DNA of 64,000 bases from Labilithrix sp. (GTDB lineage: Bacteria; Myxococcota_A; Polyangia; Polyangiales; Polyangiaceae), in the NCBI GenBank assembly GCA_019637195.1, contig JAHBWA010000018.1, forward strand, positions 1 to 64,000, given 5' to 3'. Both the position numbers and the translations under genes were made by a program. The stretch's first letter is position 1; each line of letters opens with the position of its first letter. Below the pieces are notes generated by a model. It saw only the letters and a program-made list of their open reading frames with translations. It was not told the origin of the DNA and ran no database searches. Shown one piece after another: positions 47,931-57,286 of the stretch.

Positions 47931-50900
47931 TCTGAACCGCATCCTCGTGCTCGGCGCCGGGCCGATCGTCATCGGTCAGGGCTGCGAGTTCGACTACTCG
48001 GGGACCCAAGGGATCCGCGCGCTCCGCGACGAGGGCTACGAGGTCGTCCTCGTCAACTCGAACCCGGCGACGATCATGACGGATCCGGAGCTCGCCGATC
48101 GCACGTACGTCGAGCCGCTCGACCTGCGCGCGGCCCGCGCGATCGTCGAGAAGGAGCGCCCGAGCGCGATCTTGCCGACGCTCGGCGGGCAGACGGCGCT
48201 GAACCTCGCGCTCGGGCTGGACGACGACGGCACGCTCGCCCGCCTCGGGGTCGAGCTGCTCGGCGCGCGGCCCGAGGCGATCCGCAAGGCCGAGGACCGC
48301 GCGCTCTTCAAGTCCGCGATGGAGCGGATCGGGCTCGAGTGCCCGCGCGCGATCGTGGCGCGCTCGCTGGATGAGGCGCGCGCGGCGCTGCGCGACTTCG
48401 GGCTCCCGCTCATCCTGCGCCCGTCGTTCACGCTGGGCGGCACCGGCGGCGGGATCGTCCGCGCCGAGGACGAGCTCGAGGCGAAGGTCGCGCAGGCGCT
48501 CGCCGAGTCTCCCTCGCGCGAGGTGCTCGTCGAGGAGAGCCTGCTCGGCTGGAAGGAGTTCGAGCTCGAGGTCATCCGCGACCGTCGCGACAACTTCATC
48601 GTCGTCTGCGCGATCGAGAACCTCGACCCGCTCGGCGTACACACCGGCGACTCGATCACCGTCGCCCCGGCGATGACGCTGACGGACCGCGAGTACCAGC
48701 GCCTCCGCGACGCGGCGCGCGCCGTCATGAGCGAGATCGGCGTCGAGACGGGCGGCGCCAACGTCCAGTTCGCCGTGCGCCCGGCCGACGGCGCGATGCG
48801 CGTCATCGAGATGAACCCGCGCGTCTCGCGCTCCAGCGCGCTCGCGTCGAAGGCCACCGGCTACCCCATCGCGAAGATCGCGACGAAGCTCGCCGTCGGC
48901 TACAGCCTCGACGAGCTCAGGAACGACCTGACGGGGACGAGCGCGGCCTTCGAGCCGGCGATCGACTACGTCGTCGTGAAGTGGCCGCGGTTCGCCTTCG
49001 ACAAATTCCCCGACGCCGACGACGCGCTCGGCACGCAGATGAAGAGCGTCGGCGAGACGATGGCGATCGGGCGCACCTTCGCGGAGGCCGTCCAGAAGGC
49101 GGCGCGCGGCCTCGAGACCGGCCTCGACGGGCTCTCCCCGGCGCCCGGCGAGCCGCGTGACCTCGCGCGCGTCCTCGAGCTCGCGGCGCGGCCGAACGAC
49201 CGCCGCCTCCTCCACGTCGTCGACGCGCTCCGCGCCGGCGCGAGCCACGACGACGTCGTCGCCGTCACGGCGATCGACCCGTGGTTCATCGCGCAGCTCC
49301 AGCGCGTGGTCGACGCCGAGCGCGCCGCCTCCGCCGCCGGCGCGGCCGGACTCGCGTCCGCCGCCGAGATGCTCCGGCTGAAGCGCGTCGGGCTGTCCGA
49401 CGCGCGGCTCGCGAAGCTCGTCGGCACGACCGAGGACGCGGTGCGCGCGCTGCGCGAGGCCGCCGGCGTGAAGCCCACGTTCGCGCGCGTCGACACGTGC
49501 GCCGCGGAGATCCCGGGCACCACGCCCTACCTCTACGCGACGTGGGAGAGCGAGAGCGACGATCCCGAAGCCCCCCCCGACGCGGCCACCGCGCGCAAGC
49601 CGAAGGTCATCGTGCTCGGCGCGGGACCGAACCGCATCGGGCAAGGCATCGAGTTCGACTACTGCTGCGTCCACGCCGTCGCCGCCGCGCGCGAGCTCGG
49701 GTTCGAGGCGATCATGGTCAACTCGAACCCGGAGACGGTCTCGACCGACTACGACATCGCCGACCGCCTCTACTTCGAGCCGATCACGCTCGAGAGCGTG
49801 CTCGCGATCTGCGACGTCGAGCAGCCGGACGGCGTGCTGGTCCAGCTCGGCGGGCAGACGCCGCTCCGCCTCGCGGGCGCCCTCGCCGCGCGCGGGCTCC
49901 GGCTCTTCGGGACGAGCGCCGACGCGATCGATCGCGCGGAGGACCGCGGCCGCTTCGACGCCGTGCTCGAGAAGCTCGGGCTGAGCCGACCGGCCAGCGC
50001 CGTCGCGCGGACCCACGCCGAGGTGCACGCCGCCGCCGAGCGCCTCGGCTGGCCGGTGCTGGTCCGCCCGAGCTACGTCCTCGGCGGCCGCGCGATGAAG
50101 ATCGCTCGGACGGGCGACGAGCTCGACGCGCACCTCGCGCGGATGCCGCTCGACACGGACGACGCGGCCATCCTCGTCGACCGCTTCCTCGCCGACGCGA
50201 TCGAGATCGACGTCGACTGCGTGTCCGACGGGTCGCGCGTCGTCATCGGCGCGGTGATGGAGCACCTCGAGCGCGCCGGGATCCACTCGGGAGACTCGGC
50301 GACGGTGCTGCCGCCCTTCACGCTGCGCGCGGACGTGGTCGACGAGATCGAGCGCGTCGTGCGCGCGCTCGCCCTCGAGCTGGGCGTCGTCGGGCTCATG
50401 AACACGCAGCTCGCCGTGAAGGACGGCCGCGTCTACGTCCTCGAGGTCAACCCGCGCGCGAGCCGCACGGTGCCGTTCGTGTCGAAGGCCACCGGCGTCC
50501 CGCTCGCGCGGATCGCGACGAAGGTGATGCTCGGCAAGACGCTCGACGAGCTCGGCGTGACCGATCCGCCGCTCGGCCGGCACGTCGCGGCGAAGGAGTG
50601 CGTCTTCCCGTTCAAGAAGCTGCCGGGCGCGGACACCGTCCTCGGACCGGAGATGCGCTCGACCGGCGAGGTCATGGGCGTCGGCGAGACCGCCGCGCGC
50701 GCCTACGCCAAGGCCCTCCGGGCGATCGGCGTCCAGCTCCGCGCCCCGCGCCCCGGCGAGACCGCGACGGCCCTCTTGGCCGTCTCGCGCTCGGACCAGA
50801 GCGTCGTCGTCGAGATCGCGCGGCGCCTCCGCGCGCTCGGCTTCACGATCGCGGCGGACGCCGCGACGGCGCGCTCGCTGACGGCGTCGCGCCTCCCGGC

Positions 50901-51144
50901 CGCGGCGCTCTCGGCCGACGCGGCCGAGGACGCGATCCGGCGCGGCGACTTCGCCGTGGCGATCGTCACCGCGGAGGGCGACGAGGAGATCGCGCGGACG
51001 CGCCCGCTCCGCCGCGCGGCCCTCGCGCGAGGGATCCCGTGCTTCACGACGACCGCGCTCGCCCGCGCCGGGTGCTCCGCGCTGGAGGAGGACGACGGGA
51101 CCGAGCTCGTGCGCTCGCTCCAGGAGTGGTACGCGCTCGCCTGA
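47914..51144 (+). CDS. carB: Carbamoyl-phosphate synthase large subunit
   Basis: 1076 residues, full length for CarB. Two homologous ATP-grasp halves: the first begins [20 protein letters not shown] with [12 protein letters not shown] and [16 protein letters not shown], the second begins [20 protein letters not shown] with [12 protein letters not shown] and [18 protein letters not shown]-terminal MGS-like regulatory domain follows (~930 onward). It makes carbamoyl phosphate for the carbamoyltransferase upstream and for pyrimidines. The glutaminase subunit carA is not in the window. Its ATG lies inside argC, so translation is coupled. Confidence 0.96.
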   Translation: MPRRADLNRILVLGAGPIVIGQGCEFDYSGTQGIRALRDEGYEVVLVNSNPATIMTDPELADRTYVEPLDLRAARAIVEKERPSAILPTLGGQTALNLALGLDDDGTLARLGVELLGARPEAIRKAEDRALFKSAMERIGLECPRAIVARSLDEARAALRDFGLPLILRPSFTLGGTGGGIVRAEDELEAKVAQALAESPSREVLVEESLLGWKEFELEVIRDRRDNFIVVCAIENLDPLGVHTGDSITVAPAMTLTDREYQRLRDAARAVMSEIGVETGGANVQFAVRPADGAMRVIEMNPRVSRSSALASKATGYPIAKIATKLAVGYSLDELRNDLTGTSAAFEPAIDYVVVKWPRFAFDKFPDADDALGTQMKSVGETMAIGRTFAEAVQKAARGLETGLDGLSPAPGEPRDLARVLELAARPNDRRLLHVVDALRAGASHDDVVAVTAIDPWFIAQLQRVVDAERAASAAGAAGLASAAEMLRLKRVGLSDARLAKLVGTTEDAVRALREAAGVKPTFARVDTCAAEIPGTTPYLYATWESESDDPEAPPDAATARKPKVIVLGAGPNRIGQGIEFDYCCVHAVAAARELGFEAIMVNSNPETVSTDYDIADRLYFEPITLESVLAICDVEQPDGVLVQLGGQTPLRLAGALAARGLRLFGTSADAIDRAEDRGRFDAVLEKLGLSRPASAVARTHAEVHAAAERLGWPVLVRPSYVLGGRAMKIARTGDELDAHLARMPLDTDDAAILVDRFLADAIEIDVDCVSDGSRVVIGAVMEHLERAGIHSGDSATVLPPFTLRADVVDEIERVVRALALELGVVGLMNTQLAVKDGRVYVLEVNPRASRTVPFVSKATGVPLARIATKVMLGKTLDELGVTDPPLGRHVAAKECVFPFKKLPGADTVLGPEMRSTGEVMGVGETAARAYAKALRAIGVQLRAPRPGETATALLAVSRSDQSVVVEIARRLRALGFTIAADAATARSLTASRLPAAALSADAAEDAIRRGDFAVAIVTAEGDEEIARTRPLRRAALARGIPCFTTTALARAGCSALEEDDGTELVRSLQEWYALA

Positions 51145-51202
51145 CCGCGCGCAGGCCGAGACGCCCCGGCCCATCCGCGATGCGCCCACGCGTCAGGCGG
51201 TA

Positions 51203-51223
51203 GCCGCGGTGTCCCCCCGCGGC
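51203..51223. terminator. Hairpin between carB and a convergent gene
   Basis: Arms GCCGCGG and CCGCGGC with a 7-base loop in the 80-base gap between the carB stop and the convergent acyl-CoA dehydrogenase stop. No T tract. Confidence 0.4.
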
Positions 51224-51224
51224 G

Positions 51225-52373
51225 TCAGGACAGCACGCTGCGCGCGATCACGATCCGCTGCACCTCGCTGGTGCCCTCGTAGATCGTCGTGACGCGCGCG
51301 TCGCGGAGGTGCCGCTCGGCGGCGAACTCGCGGATGTAGCCGTAGCCGCCGTGGATCTGGACGGCCTTGTTGCAGATGCGGTTCGCCGCCTCCGTCGCGA
51401 AGACCTTCGCCATCGACGCCTCGCGCGAGAACGGGCGATCGTTCTCCTTCAGCCACGCCGCGCGCATCGCGAGCAGGTGGGCGGCGTCGAGCTCGACCTG
51501 CATGTCGGCGAGCTTCCACTGCGTCGCCTGGAACTCGCTGATCGGCTTGTCGAACTGCTTGCGGTCCTTCGCGTAGGCGACGCTCTCCTCGAGCGCGGCG
51601 CGCGCGATGCCGATGGCCTGGGAGCTGATGCCGACGCGCCCGCCGTCGAGCGCCATCATCGCGATCTTGAAGCCGCCGTTGAGCTCGCCGAGGAGCGCCG
51701 ATCCCGGCACGCGGCAGCCCTCGAACGTGAGGCCGACGGTGTTGGACCCGCGGATCCCCATCTTGTCCTCGGCCTTGCCGATCTTGAGGCCGGGCGTCCC
51801 GCCCTCGACGAGGAAGCACGAGATGCCGCGCGTCCCCGGGAGCGCCTCGCGGTCGCCGGTGCGCGCCCAGACGACCATCACGCCGGCGTGCGCGCCGCTC
51901 GTGATCCACTGCTTCTGGCCGTCGAGGACCCAGCCGTCGCCGTCCTTCTTCGCGGTGGTGCGCATCGAGCCCGGATCGCTGCCCGCCTCCGGCTCGGAGA
52001 GGGCGAAGGCGCCGGCCGCGTACTGCCCGCTCGCCAGCTTGGGGTTGTGCGCCTTCCGCTGCTCGTCGGTGCCGAACTTGGCGATGACCTCGCCGACCAT
52101 GTTCGTCACGGCCATCGTCACGGCGGTCGAGGCGCAAGCGCGCGCGACCTCTTGCATCGCGAGCGCGTACGCGACCGCGCCGGCGCCCGCGCCGCCGAGC
52201 TCCTCGGGGACGTTCACCGCCATGAGGCCGAGCTCGGCGAGGCCCTTCAGGATGGCGTGCGGGAAGCGCTCCTCGCGGTCGATCGCCGCGGCCTCCGGCA
52301 TGATCACGCGGGTCGCGTAGTCGCGCGCCGCGCTCTGCACCATCTTCTGCGTCTCGTTGGGCGAAAGGTCCAT
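51225..52373 (-). CDS. Acyl-CoA dehydrogenase
   Basis: 382 residues, normal length for the family. FAD/substrate motifs GAFALSEPEAGSDP, WITSGAHAG, and the C-terminal QIHGGYGYIREF with catalytic Glu in TTIYEGTSEVQRIVIAR. Oxidises an acyl-CoA thioester to the trans-2-enoyl-CoA, passing electrons to ETF. Short- or branched-chain specificity is likely from the Glu position, but chain length cannot be fixed. Related to the second dehydrogenase at 53370-54512. Preceded by a GGAGAGA Shine-Dalgarno-like tract. Confidence 0.93.
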   Translation of the reverse strand: MDLSPNETQKMVQSAARDYATRVIMPEAAAIDREERFPHAILKGLAELGLMAVNVPEELGGAGAGAVAYALAMQEVARACASTAVTMAVTNMVGEVIAKFGTDEQRKAHNPKLASGQYAAGAFALSEPEAGSDPGSMRTTAKKDGDGWVLDGQKQWITSGAHAGVMVVWARTGDREALPGTRGISCFLVEGGTPGLKIGKAEDKMGIRGSNTVGLTFEGCRVPGSALLGELNGGFKIAMMALDGGRVGISSQAIGIARAALEESVAYAKDRKQFDKPISEFQATQWKLADMQVELDAAHLLAMRAAWLKENDRPFSREASMAKVFATEAANRICNKAVQIHGGYGYIREFAAERHLRDARVTTIYEGTSEVQRIVIARSVLS

Positions 52374-52391
52374 CGTCGATCTCTCCTCACG

Positions 52392-53267
52392 TCAGAGCGC
52401 GAAGGTCACCTTCGCCGCGTAGCTGCCGGGGCTCGGCAAGGGGACGCTCTTCAGCGCGTCGACGATGCAGTCGACCTTGTCCGCCGCCTCCTTGCCCGGA
52501 GGAGCGACCCCGATCGCCTTGAAGCGCCCGCCGTGCTCGGCGCCCGACTTCGTGGCGTTCGCGCCGTTCTTGCCGCCCTTGCCCGGGTTCTTGCCGCCCT
52601 TGCCTGGTCCGTTGCCGTTGCCGTTGCCGTTGCCCTGCCCCGCGCCCTGCTCGCCCTCGACCTCACCCGGCTCGACGTAGGCGGTCACGTTGAAGTCGCC
52701 CGTGACGCCGCTCTTGCACCTCTCGACGGCCTTCTTCGCGTCCTTGTCGTCGTCGAGCGCGCCGATGACCTTCTCGGGCCCCCACGACGTCGGGGCTCGC
52801 TCGCTGCCGCCCGGCCAACCGAAGCCGTTGCGCACCTCGGCCTCCCCGCCTTGCGGCTTCGGCCACTCGGTCGCGGAGAACAGATCGAGGATGCATTTCT
52901 CGGTCTCGCGGTCGCCGAGCGTCGACTCCTCGAACCAGGAGTAGCGGACCTTGCCGTCCTTGCCGACGCGCAGGAAGACCTTCACGTCGCCGGCGAGGTA
53001 CTCGACGCGGTCGCGGCCTCGCGTGTGGCAGACCTCGAGCTTCGACTGGAGCGCCTCGAACTTCCTCTCGACGGCGCGCTGGTCGATCGAGCCGAGCTCT
53101 TGCTCGATCATCGGCCCTCCGCTCGGGGCCTTGCGGACCGGCTCCTCGTACGCCGGCTCCTCGGTCTTCGGCGGCGGTGTGCTCCCTCCGCACGCGACCG
53201 CGGCGAGCGAGGCGCCGGCGAAGAGGGCGAAGGTGCGGACGATCGGGCGACGGGTCGAGACGCTCAT
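52392..53267 (-). CDS. Lipoprotein with AgmX/PglI C-terminal-like domain
   Basis: 291 residues; signal ends at LAAVAC (lipobox). Residues ~65-140 resemble the AgmX/PglI (TonB-C-like) domain common in myxobacteria: Cys in LEVCHTRG, GDVKVFLRVGKDGKV, STLGDRETEKCILDLF. A second, partial copy follows (VERCKSGVTGDFNVTAYVEP ... CIVDALKSVPLP) split by a Gly/Asn/Lys low-complexity stretch (GNGNGNG, 52570-52650). Probably periplasmic and attached to a membrane. Sits between two acyl-CoA dehydrogenase genes on the same strand, 18 bases from the first, with no evident functional link. Confidence 0.7.
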   Translation of the reverse strand: MSVSTRRPIVRTFALFAGASLAAVACGGSTPPPKTEEPAYEEPVRKAPSGGPMIEQELGSIDQRAVERKFEALQSKLEVCHTRGRDRVEYLAGDVKVFLRVGKDGKVRYSWFEESTLGDRETEKCILDLFSATEWPKPQGGEAEVRNGFGWPGGSERAPTSWGPEKVIGALDDDKDAKKAVERCKSGVTGDFNVTAYVEPGEVEGEQGAGQGNGNGNGNGPGKGGKNPGKGGKNGANATKSGAEHGGRFKAIGVAPPGKEAADKVDCIVDALKSVPLPSPGSYAAKVTFAL

Positions 53268-53369
53268 GGATTTTCCTCGGGCTCTTCGGGAGACGTTCGT
53301 GCTCGCGCCGCTCGGGCGCGGAGGAGGCTCGCGCCCGATGCGCGGGCGCGGAGGGAGCGCGCGCGCTGG

Positions 53370-54512
53370 TCAGGCGCGGAGGAGGCTCGCGGCGATGACG
53401 ATGCGCTGGATCTCGCTCGTGCCTTCGTAGATCTCGGTGATGCGCGCGTCGCGGTAGTGGCGCTCGACCGGGAACTCGGTCGAGTAGCCATAACCGCCGT
53501 GGATCTGGATCGCCTTGTGGGCGACGCGGGTCGCGACCTCGCTCGCGTAGAGCTTCGCCTCGGCGCTCTGCATCGAGTGCCGCGTGCCGGCGTCCTTCAT
53601 CGAAGCGGCGCGCCACGTGAGGAGGCGCGCGGCGTCGAGCTCCGTCGCCATGTCGGCGAGCATGAACTGGATCGCCTGGTGGTTCGAGATCGTCACGCCG
53701 AAGCTCTTGCGCTCCTTGGAGTAGCGCACGCTGGTCTCGAGCGCGGCGCGCGCGATGCCGAGCGCCTGGGAAGCGATGCCGATGCGGCCGCCGTCGAGCG
53801 TGGCCATCGCCACCTTGAAGCCCTCGCCGACGTTTCCGAGCACCGCGGTGTCCGGCACCTCGCAGTTCTCGAAGAACATCGTGCACGAGTGCGCGCCGTG
53901 GATGCCGAGCTTGTGGTCGGGCGAGGCCTGCGTGAAGCCGGGCGTCCCCTTCGGCACGACGAACGCCGTGTGACGGACCTTGCCGCCGCTCCGGTCGGTG
54001 ACGGCGAAGACGACGATGTAGTCGGCGTGGGGACCGTTCGTGATCCAGTTCTTCGCGCCGCTCAGCACCCAACCGTCCGCGGTCTTCTCGGCCTGGGTCA
54101 CCATCGTCTGAGCGTCCGAGCCGCTCATCGGCTCGGTGAGGCCGAAGCAGCCGAGCTTCTTCCCGGACGCGCAGGGCGTGAGGATCTCCGCCTTCTGCGC
54201 GTCGGTGCCGAACTTGTAGAGGGGGTCGCAGAAGAGCGAGTTGTTCACGCTCATGATCACGCCCGAGGAGGCGCAGGCCGCGCTGATCTCCTCCATCACG
54301 AGCGCGTACGTGAGCGCGTCGAGGCCCGCCCCGCCGTACTCCTCGGGGATCGCCACGCCGAGGAAGCCGAGCTCGCCCATCTTGGCGACGATCTCCGCGG
54401 GCCAGCGGCCGCTCTTGTCGATCTCCGCGGCCTTCGGCGCGACCTCGCGCGCCGCGAACTCACGCGCCGTGTCCCGGACCAGGCGCTGCTCTTCGGTCAG
54501 GTCGAAATCCAT
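53370..54512 (-). CDS. Acyl-CoA dehydrogenase
   Basis: 380 residues from ATG 54512 (MDFDLTEEQRLVRDTAREFA), the standard family start. Motifs GCFGLTEPMSGSDAQTMVT, WITNGPHADYIVVFA, GYGYSTEFPVERHYRDARI and catalytic Glu in TEIYEGTSEIQRIVIA. Butyryl/short-chain type is most likely. Paralog of 51225-52373. The pair suggests a fatty or branched-chain acyl-CoA catabolic unit; ETF and hydratase partners are not in the window. Confidence 0.93.
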   Translation of the reverse strand: MDFDLTEEQRLVRDTAREFAAREVAPKAAEIDKSGRWPAEIVAKMGELGFLGVAIPEEYGGAGLDALTYALVMEEISAACASSGVIMSVNNSLFCDPLYKFGTDAQKAEILTPCASGKKLGCFGLTEPMSGSDAQTMVTQAEKTADGWVLSGAKNWITNGPHADYIVVFAVTDRSGGKVRHTAFVVPKGTPGFTQASPDHKLGIHGAHSCTMFFENCEVPDTAVLGNVGEGFKVAMATLDGGRIGIASQALGIARAALETSVRYSKERKSFGVTISNHQAIQFMLADMATELDAARLLTWRAASMKDAGTRHSMQSAEAKLYASEVATRVAHKAIQIHGGYGYSTEFPVERHYRDARITEIYEGTSEIQRIVIAASLLRA

Positions 54513-54625
54513 CGTGGGACTCCTAGTCGGGCCTCCGCAGGGCCTCAAGAGCAACCGAGCCCGAGCGCAGGGCCGCCCACGGCCGGGCTCGGGCCGTCGC
54601 GCTCGCCGGCCAGGGCGCGCTGGCC

Positions 54626-55579
54626 CTACTCCGCGCCGAGCGCCACGACGACGCGCCAGACGACGGCCGCCGCGAGGAGGAGCACGACGACGAGCGCGGC
54701 GATGGCGCGCTTCGAGACGCGCCGCAGCTGGTGGCTCTGCTCGAGCAGGTCCCGCGGCGGCGGCGTGCGCATCGACTGGATGCCCGCCCCGTTGAGGACG
54801 ACCTCGGCCTTGCGGAGGAACTGCTCCCACTCCTGCAGGCTGATGTCGAGCGTCGCGCGGAAGCGCACGTCGTTCATGATCGCCATGTGGTCGTAGTCGC
54901 GAAGCTCCGCGCGGCGCTCCACCTGGTTGACCGTCCCGGCCACGAGCACCGCGTAGCCCTCGCGCCGCGGACGGAGCCGGAGGTGCTGGAGCGCCTGCTT
55001 GCCGCCGCCGGTCGACATTCCCTGCGGGGCCGTCAGCTCGACGGCGTAGGCGCCCGCGCCGATCGCGAAGTCGCGGAAGGCCTCCGTGACCGAGTCGGCG
55101 AGCGAGACGAACTTCTGCGCGAGGCGCGTCCGGAGCGCCTCGGGGTCGCGCGATCCCTCCGGCGTCGCTCCCGGAGCGGCCGGCGCGGCCTCTTGCGGCG
55201 GCACCCACTCGCCTGGGACCCAGGCAGCTCCCGGCGTCGGAGCGGCCGCCGACGCGGCGTGGCCGCTCGAGGACCGCTCGCTGCGCGGCTCGAACGGCAC
55301 CGCGGGCAGGTCCGCCGGGCCCGGCCCGCCCACGGCGGCGCGCGGCTCGAACGGGAGCGCGGGCAGATCCGTGCCCGCGACGCGCGGCTCCGAGCTCGCC
55401 GCCGGGCCGGCGGCGTCGGGTCCCACGAGGGCGTCCAGCACCGCGTTCGGCTGGAGATCGGCGATCGCCGCCGCGGCCTGGCTCTCGAGCGGCTCGCCCT
55501 GCGAAAGGGCGCGCGCGTCCTCGCGTCCCTTCGTGTACGCGTCGACCTCGAACTTCTCCATCTTCCGCGTGCCGGACAT
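54626..55579 (-). CDS. Tail-anchored protein of an unrecognised family, paralog 1
   Basis: 317 residues. A ~150-residue Ala/Pro-rich variable start (repeats LPALPFEPR and LPAVPFEPR) precedes a ~130-residue conserved domain shared with the next gene: GAGAYAVELTAPQGMSTGGG, LRLRPRREGYAVLVAGTV, DHMAIMNDVRFRATLDI, AEVVLNGAGIQS. It ends in one hydrophobic helix (AIAALVVVLLLAAAVVWRVV) with few residues after it, so it should be a tail-anchored inner-membrane protein with the domain in the cytoplasm. No known family recognised. ATG at 55561 is an alternative start. Confidence 0.65.
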   Translation of the reverse strand: MSGTRKMEKFEVDAYTKGREDARALSQGEPLESQAAAAIADLQPNAVLDALVGPDAAGPAASSEPRVAGTDLPALPFEPRAAVGGPGPADLPAVPFEPRSERSSSGHAASAAAPTPGAAWVPGEWVPPQEAAPAAPGATPEGSRDPEALRTRLAQKFVSLADSVTEAFRDFAIGAGAYAVELTAPQGMSTGGGKQALQHLRLRPRREGYAVLVAGTVNQVERRAELRDYDHMAIMNDVRFRATLDISLQEWEQFLRKAEVVLNGAGIQSMRTPPPRDLLEQSHQLRRVSKRAIAALVVVLLLAAAVVWRVVVALGAE

Positions 55580-55694
55580 GGGGCGACAGCTATCCTATCA
55601 CGCTCAGTTCCGCCGCCCGCCAAGAGTGCGCAGACGCCGAAAAGGCGCAGGAAAACAGGCTCTCCGCCTCCGCGAGCCGGCCCCCCAGCGCGCG

Positions 55695-56240
55695 TCAGGG
55701 ACCGACGGTGCGCATCACGCGGTAGACGACGATCGCCGCCAGCGCGATGACGAACACGAACAGGACGAGCGCGGGCATCGACAGCTTACCGATCGACTTG
55801 CGCTGCGCGAGCAGCTCCGGCGACGGCGGCACCCGGCGCGAGCGCACGCGCGCCAGGTTGAGCACGACGTCGAGCTTGGTGAGAAAGTCACTGTACTCGT
55901 CGGCGGTGATCTCGAGCGGGCGGCGAAAGCGGAGCTCGTGGAGGACGGCCACGTGCTCGAAGGTCCGGACCTCCGCGAAGGACGTCACCGGATCGACCGT
56001 CCCCGCGACGACCACGGCGTATCCGGGCCGGCGCGGCACGAGGCGGATGCTCTGCCGGGCCTGCGCGCCACCGCCGGTCGACGGCCCCTCCGGCCCCTTC
56101 AGGTCCACGCGGTAGTCGCCGGCGCCCATGTGGAAGCCGTCGAAGCCGTCCGTCACCGTCTCCGCGAGCGACGCCGCTTGATTGGCGACCTGCGTACGAA
56201 GCGCCTCGAGCTCGCGTTCACGTTCGCTGTCCAGACTCAC
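55695..56240 (-). CDS. Tail-anchored protein of the same unrecognised family, paralog 2
   Basis: 181 residues; the conserved domain and C-terminal anchor only, without the Pro-rich start of paralog 1. Shared blocks: EALRTQVANQAASLAETVTD, GAGDYRVDLKGPEGPSTGGG, IRLVPRRPGYAVVVAGTV, VLHELRFRRPLEI and LDVVLNLARVRS, then anchor MPALVLFVFVIALAAIVVYR. 115 bases separate the two genes on the same strand, so tandem duplication is likely. Confidence 0.65.
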   Translation of the reverse strand: MSLDSERERELEALRTQVANQAASLAETVTDGFDGFHMGAGDYRVDLKGPEGPSTGGGAQARQSIRLVPRRPGYAVVVAGTVDPVTSFAEVRTFEHVAVLHELRFRRPLEITADEYSDFLTKLDVVLNLARVRSRRVPPSPELLAQRKSIGKLSMPALVLFVFVIALAAIVVYRVMRTVGP

Positions 56241-56395
56241 GATCGCTCAATATACTCGGCGCGCTCGAGAAAAGGGCGCTTTCGCGCGCCCCTACGCCGA
56301 AGCTCGTCCGACCGCCGCGTCCGGACGCGCCCGCGACGCGGCGCGAAACGCGACGTTCGACCTGGGATCTCTCGCGCGCGCCCCTCGGCCCGCCG

Positions 56396-57169
56396 TCACT
56401 CGCGCTCGAGCACGACGAGCGCCGGGACCTCGGCCGCGCGCTCGACGAGGCGCGCCTTGGGTCGGATCGCCACCGGCTGCTGCGCCTCGCGGAGCATCGG
56501 CACGTCGAAGGCGTTGTCGCCGAACGCCGCGTAGAGCGCCCGCCCGGCGCCGAGCCGCTCGCGGAGACGCGTCACCTTCCCCGGACCGTAGGGGATCGGC
56601 CGCTCGACGGCCGACCGCACGATCCCGCCCGCGTCGTACGCCTCGCGCGCCGCCATCGCGTTCGCGAGATCGATCCCGACGACACGCGCGGCCTGCTCGA
56701 CGATCGCACGCGGCGACGCGCTCACGATCAGCACGTCGATCCCGACGCGGAGCGCGTGCTCGACGATCCGGATCGCCTCGGCGTGGAGCCGGTCGCGGAG
56801 GCCCGTCGTCTCGACGACCCGTGCAGAGAGCCCGTCGAGCTCGGCGCGCGTGAGGCCCGCGGCGGCCCACGTCATGACCTCGCACACGCGCTCCTCGGGG
56901 AACGTCCCCGCCAGGTACGCCTGATGGATCCGCCGCGCGATCTCGCGCGCCGCTCCCGACGCGTCGAGGCCCTCCGCCGCCGCCTCGCGGGCGAGCGCCT
57001 CGCGCGCGGCGTCGTGCACGCCGCGCTCGAGCAGCGCGGCGAAGAAATCCTCGCCGACGTCGCCCGACCAGAGCGTGCCGTCGCCGTCGAAGGCGATCGC
57101 GCCTCCAGGCTCGCGCGCCCGCGCCTCGTCGATCGCGAGGGTCACCTCGTTGACGCTGACCGTCTTCAC
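56396..57169 (-). CDS. HAD-family phosphatase (SerB-like)
   Basis: 257 residues from GTG 57169. HAD motifs: I FDGDGTLW (nucleophile and acid/base Asp), II VLIVSASPRA, III Lys in YGPGKVTRL, IV AFGDNAFDVPML. A C1-type helical cap lies between motifs I and II, as in phosphoserine phosphatase. The substrate could be phosphoserine or another small phosphate ester; the match is to the family, not to a specific enzyme. Confidence 0.85.
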   Translation of the reverse strand: MKTVSVNEVTLAIDEARAREPGGAIAFDGDGTLWSGDVGEDFFAALLERGVHDAAREALAREAAAEGLDASGAAREIARRIHQAYLAGTFPEERVCEVMTWAAAGLTRAELDGLSARVVETTGLRDRLHAEAIRIVEHALRVGIDVLIVSASPRAIVEQAARVVGIDLANAMAAREAYDAGGIVRSAVERPIPYGPGKVTRLRERLGAGRALYAAFGDNAFDVPMLREAQQPVAIRPKARLVERAAEVPALVVLERE

Positions 57170-57286
57170 GGCGACCAGGATACGCGCCGCGCACGTCGCT
57201 CCGCATCATCCGCCGCGGAGCGCCGTGACGGGCGAGAATCATTGCCCTTGTCGACGAGGGTGGCCGCCGCGCGAGGAGCGCCCGTC

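Noticed and set aside
47872..51189. A 1105-codon minus-strand open frame antisense to carB
   Set aside because: carB is unmistakable on the plus strand; the antisense frame is Arg/Asp/Glu-rich shadow.
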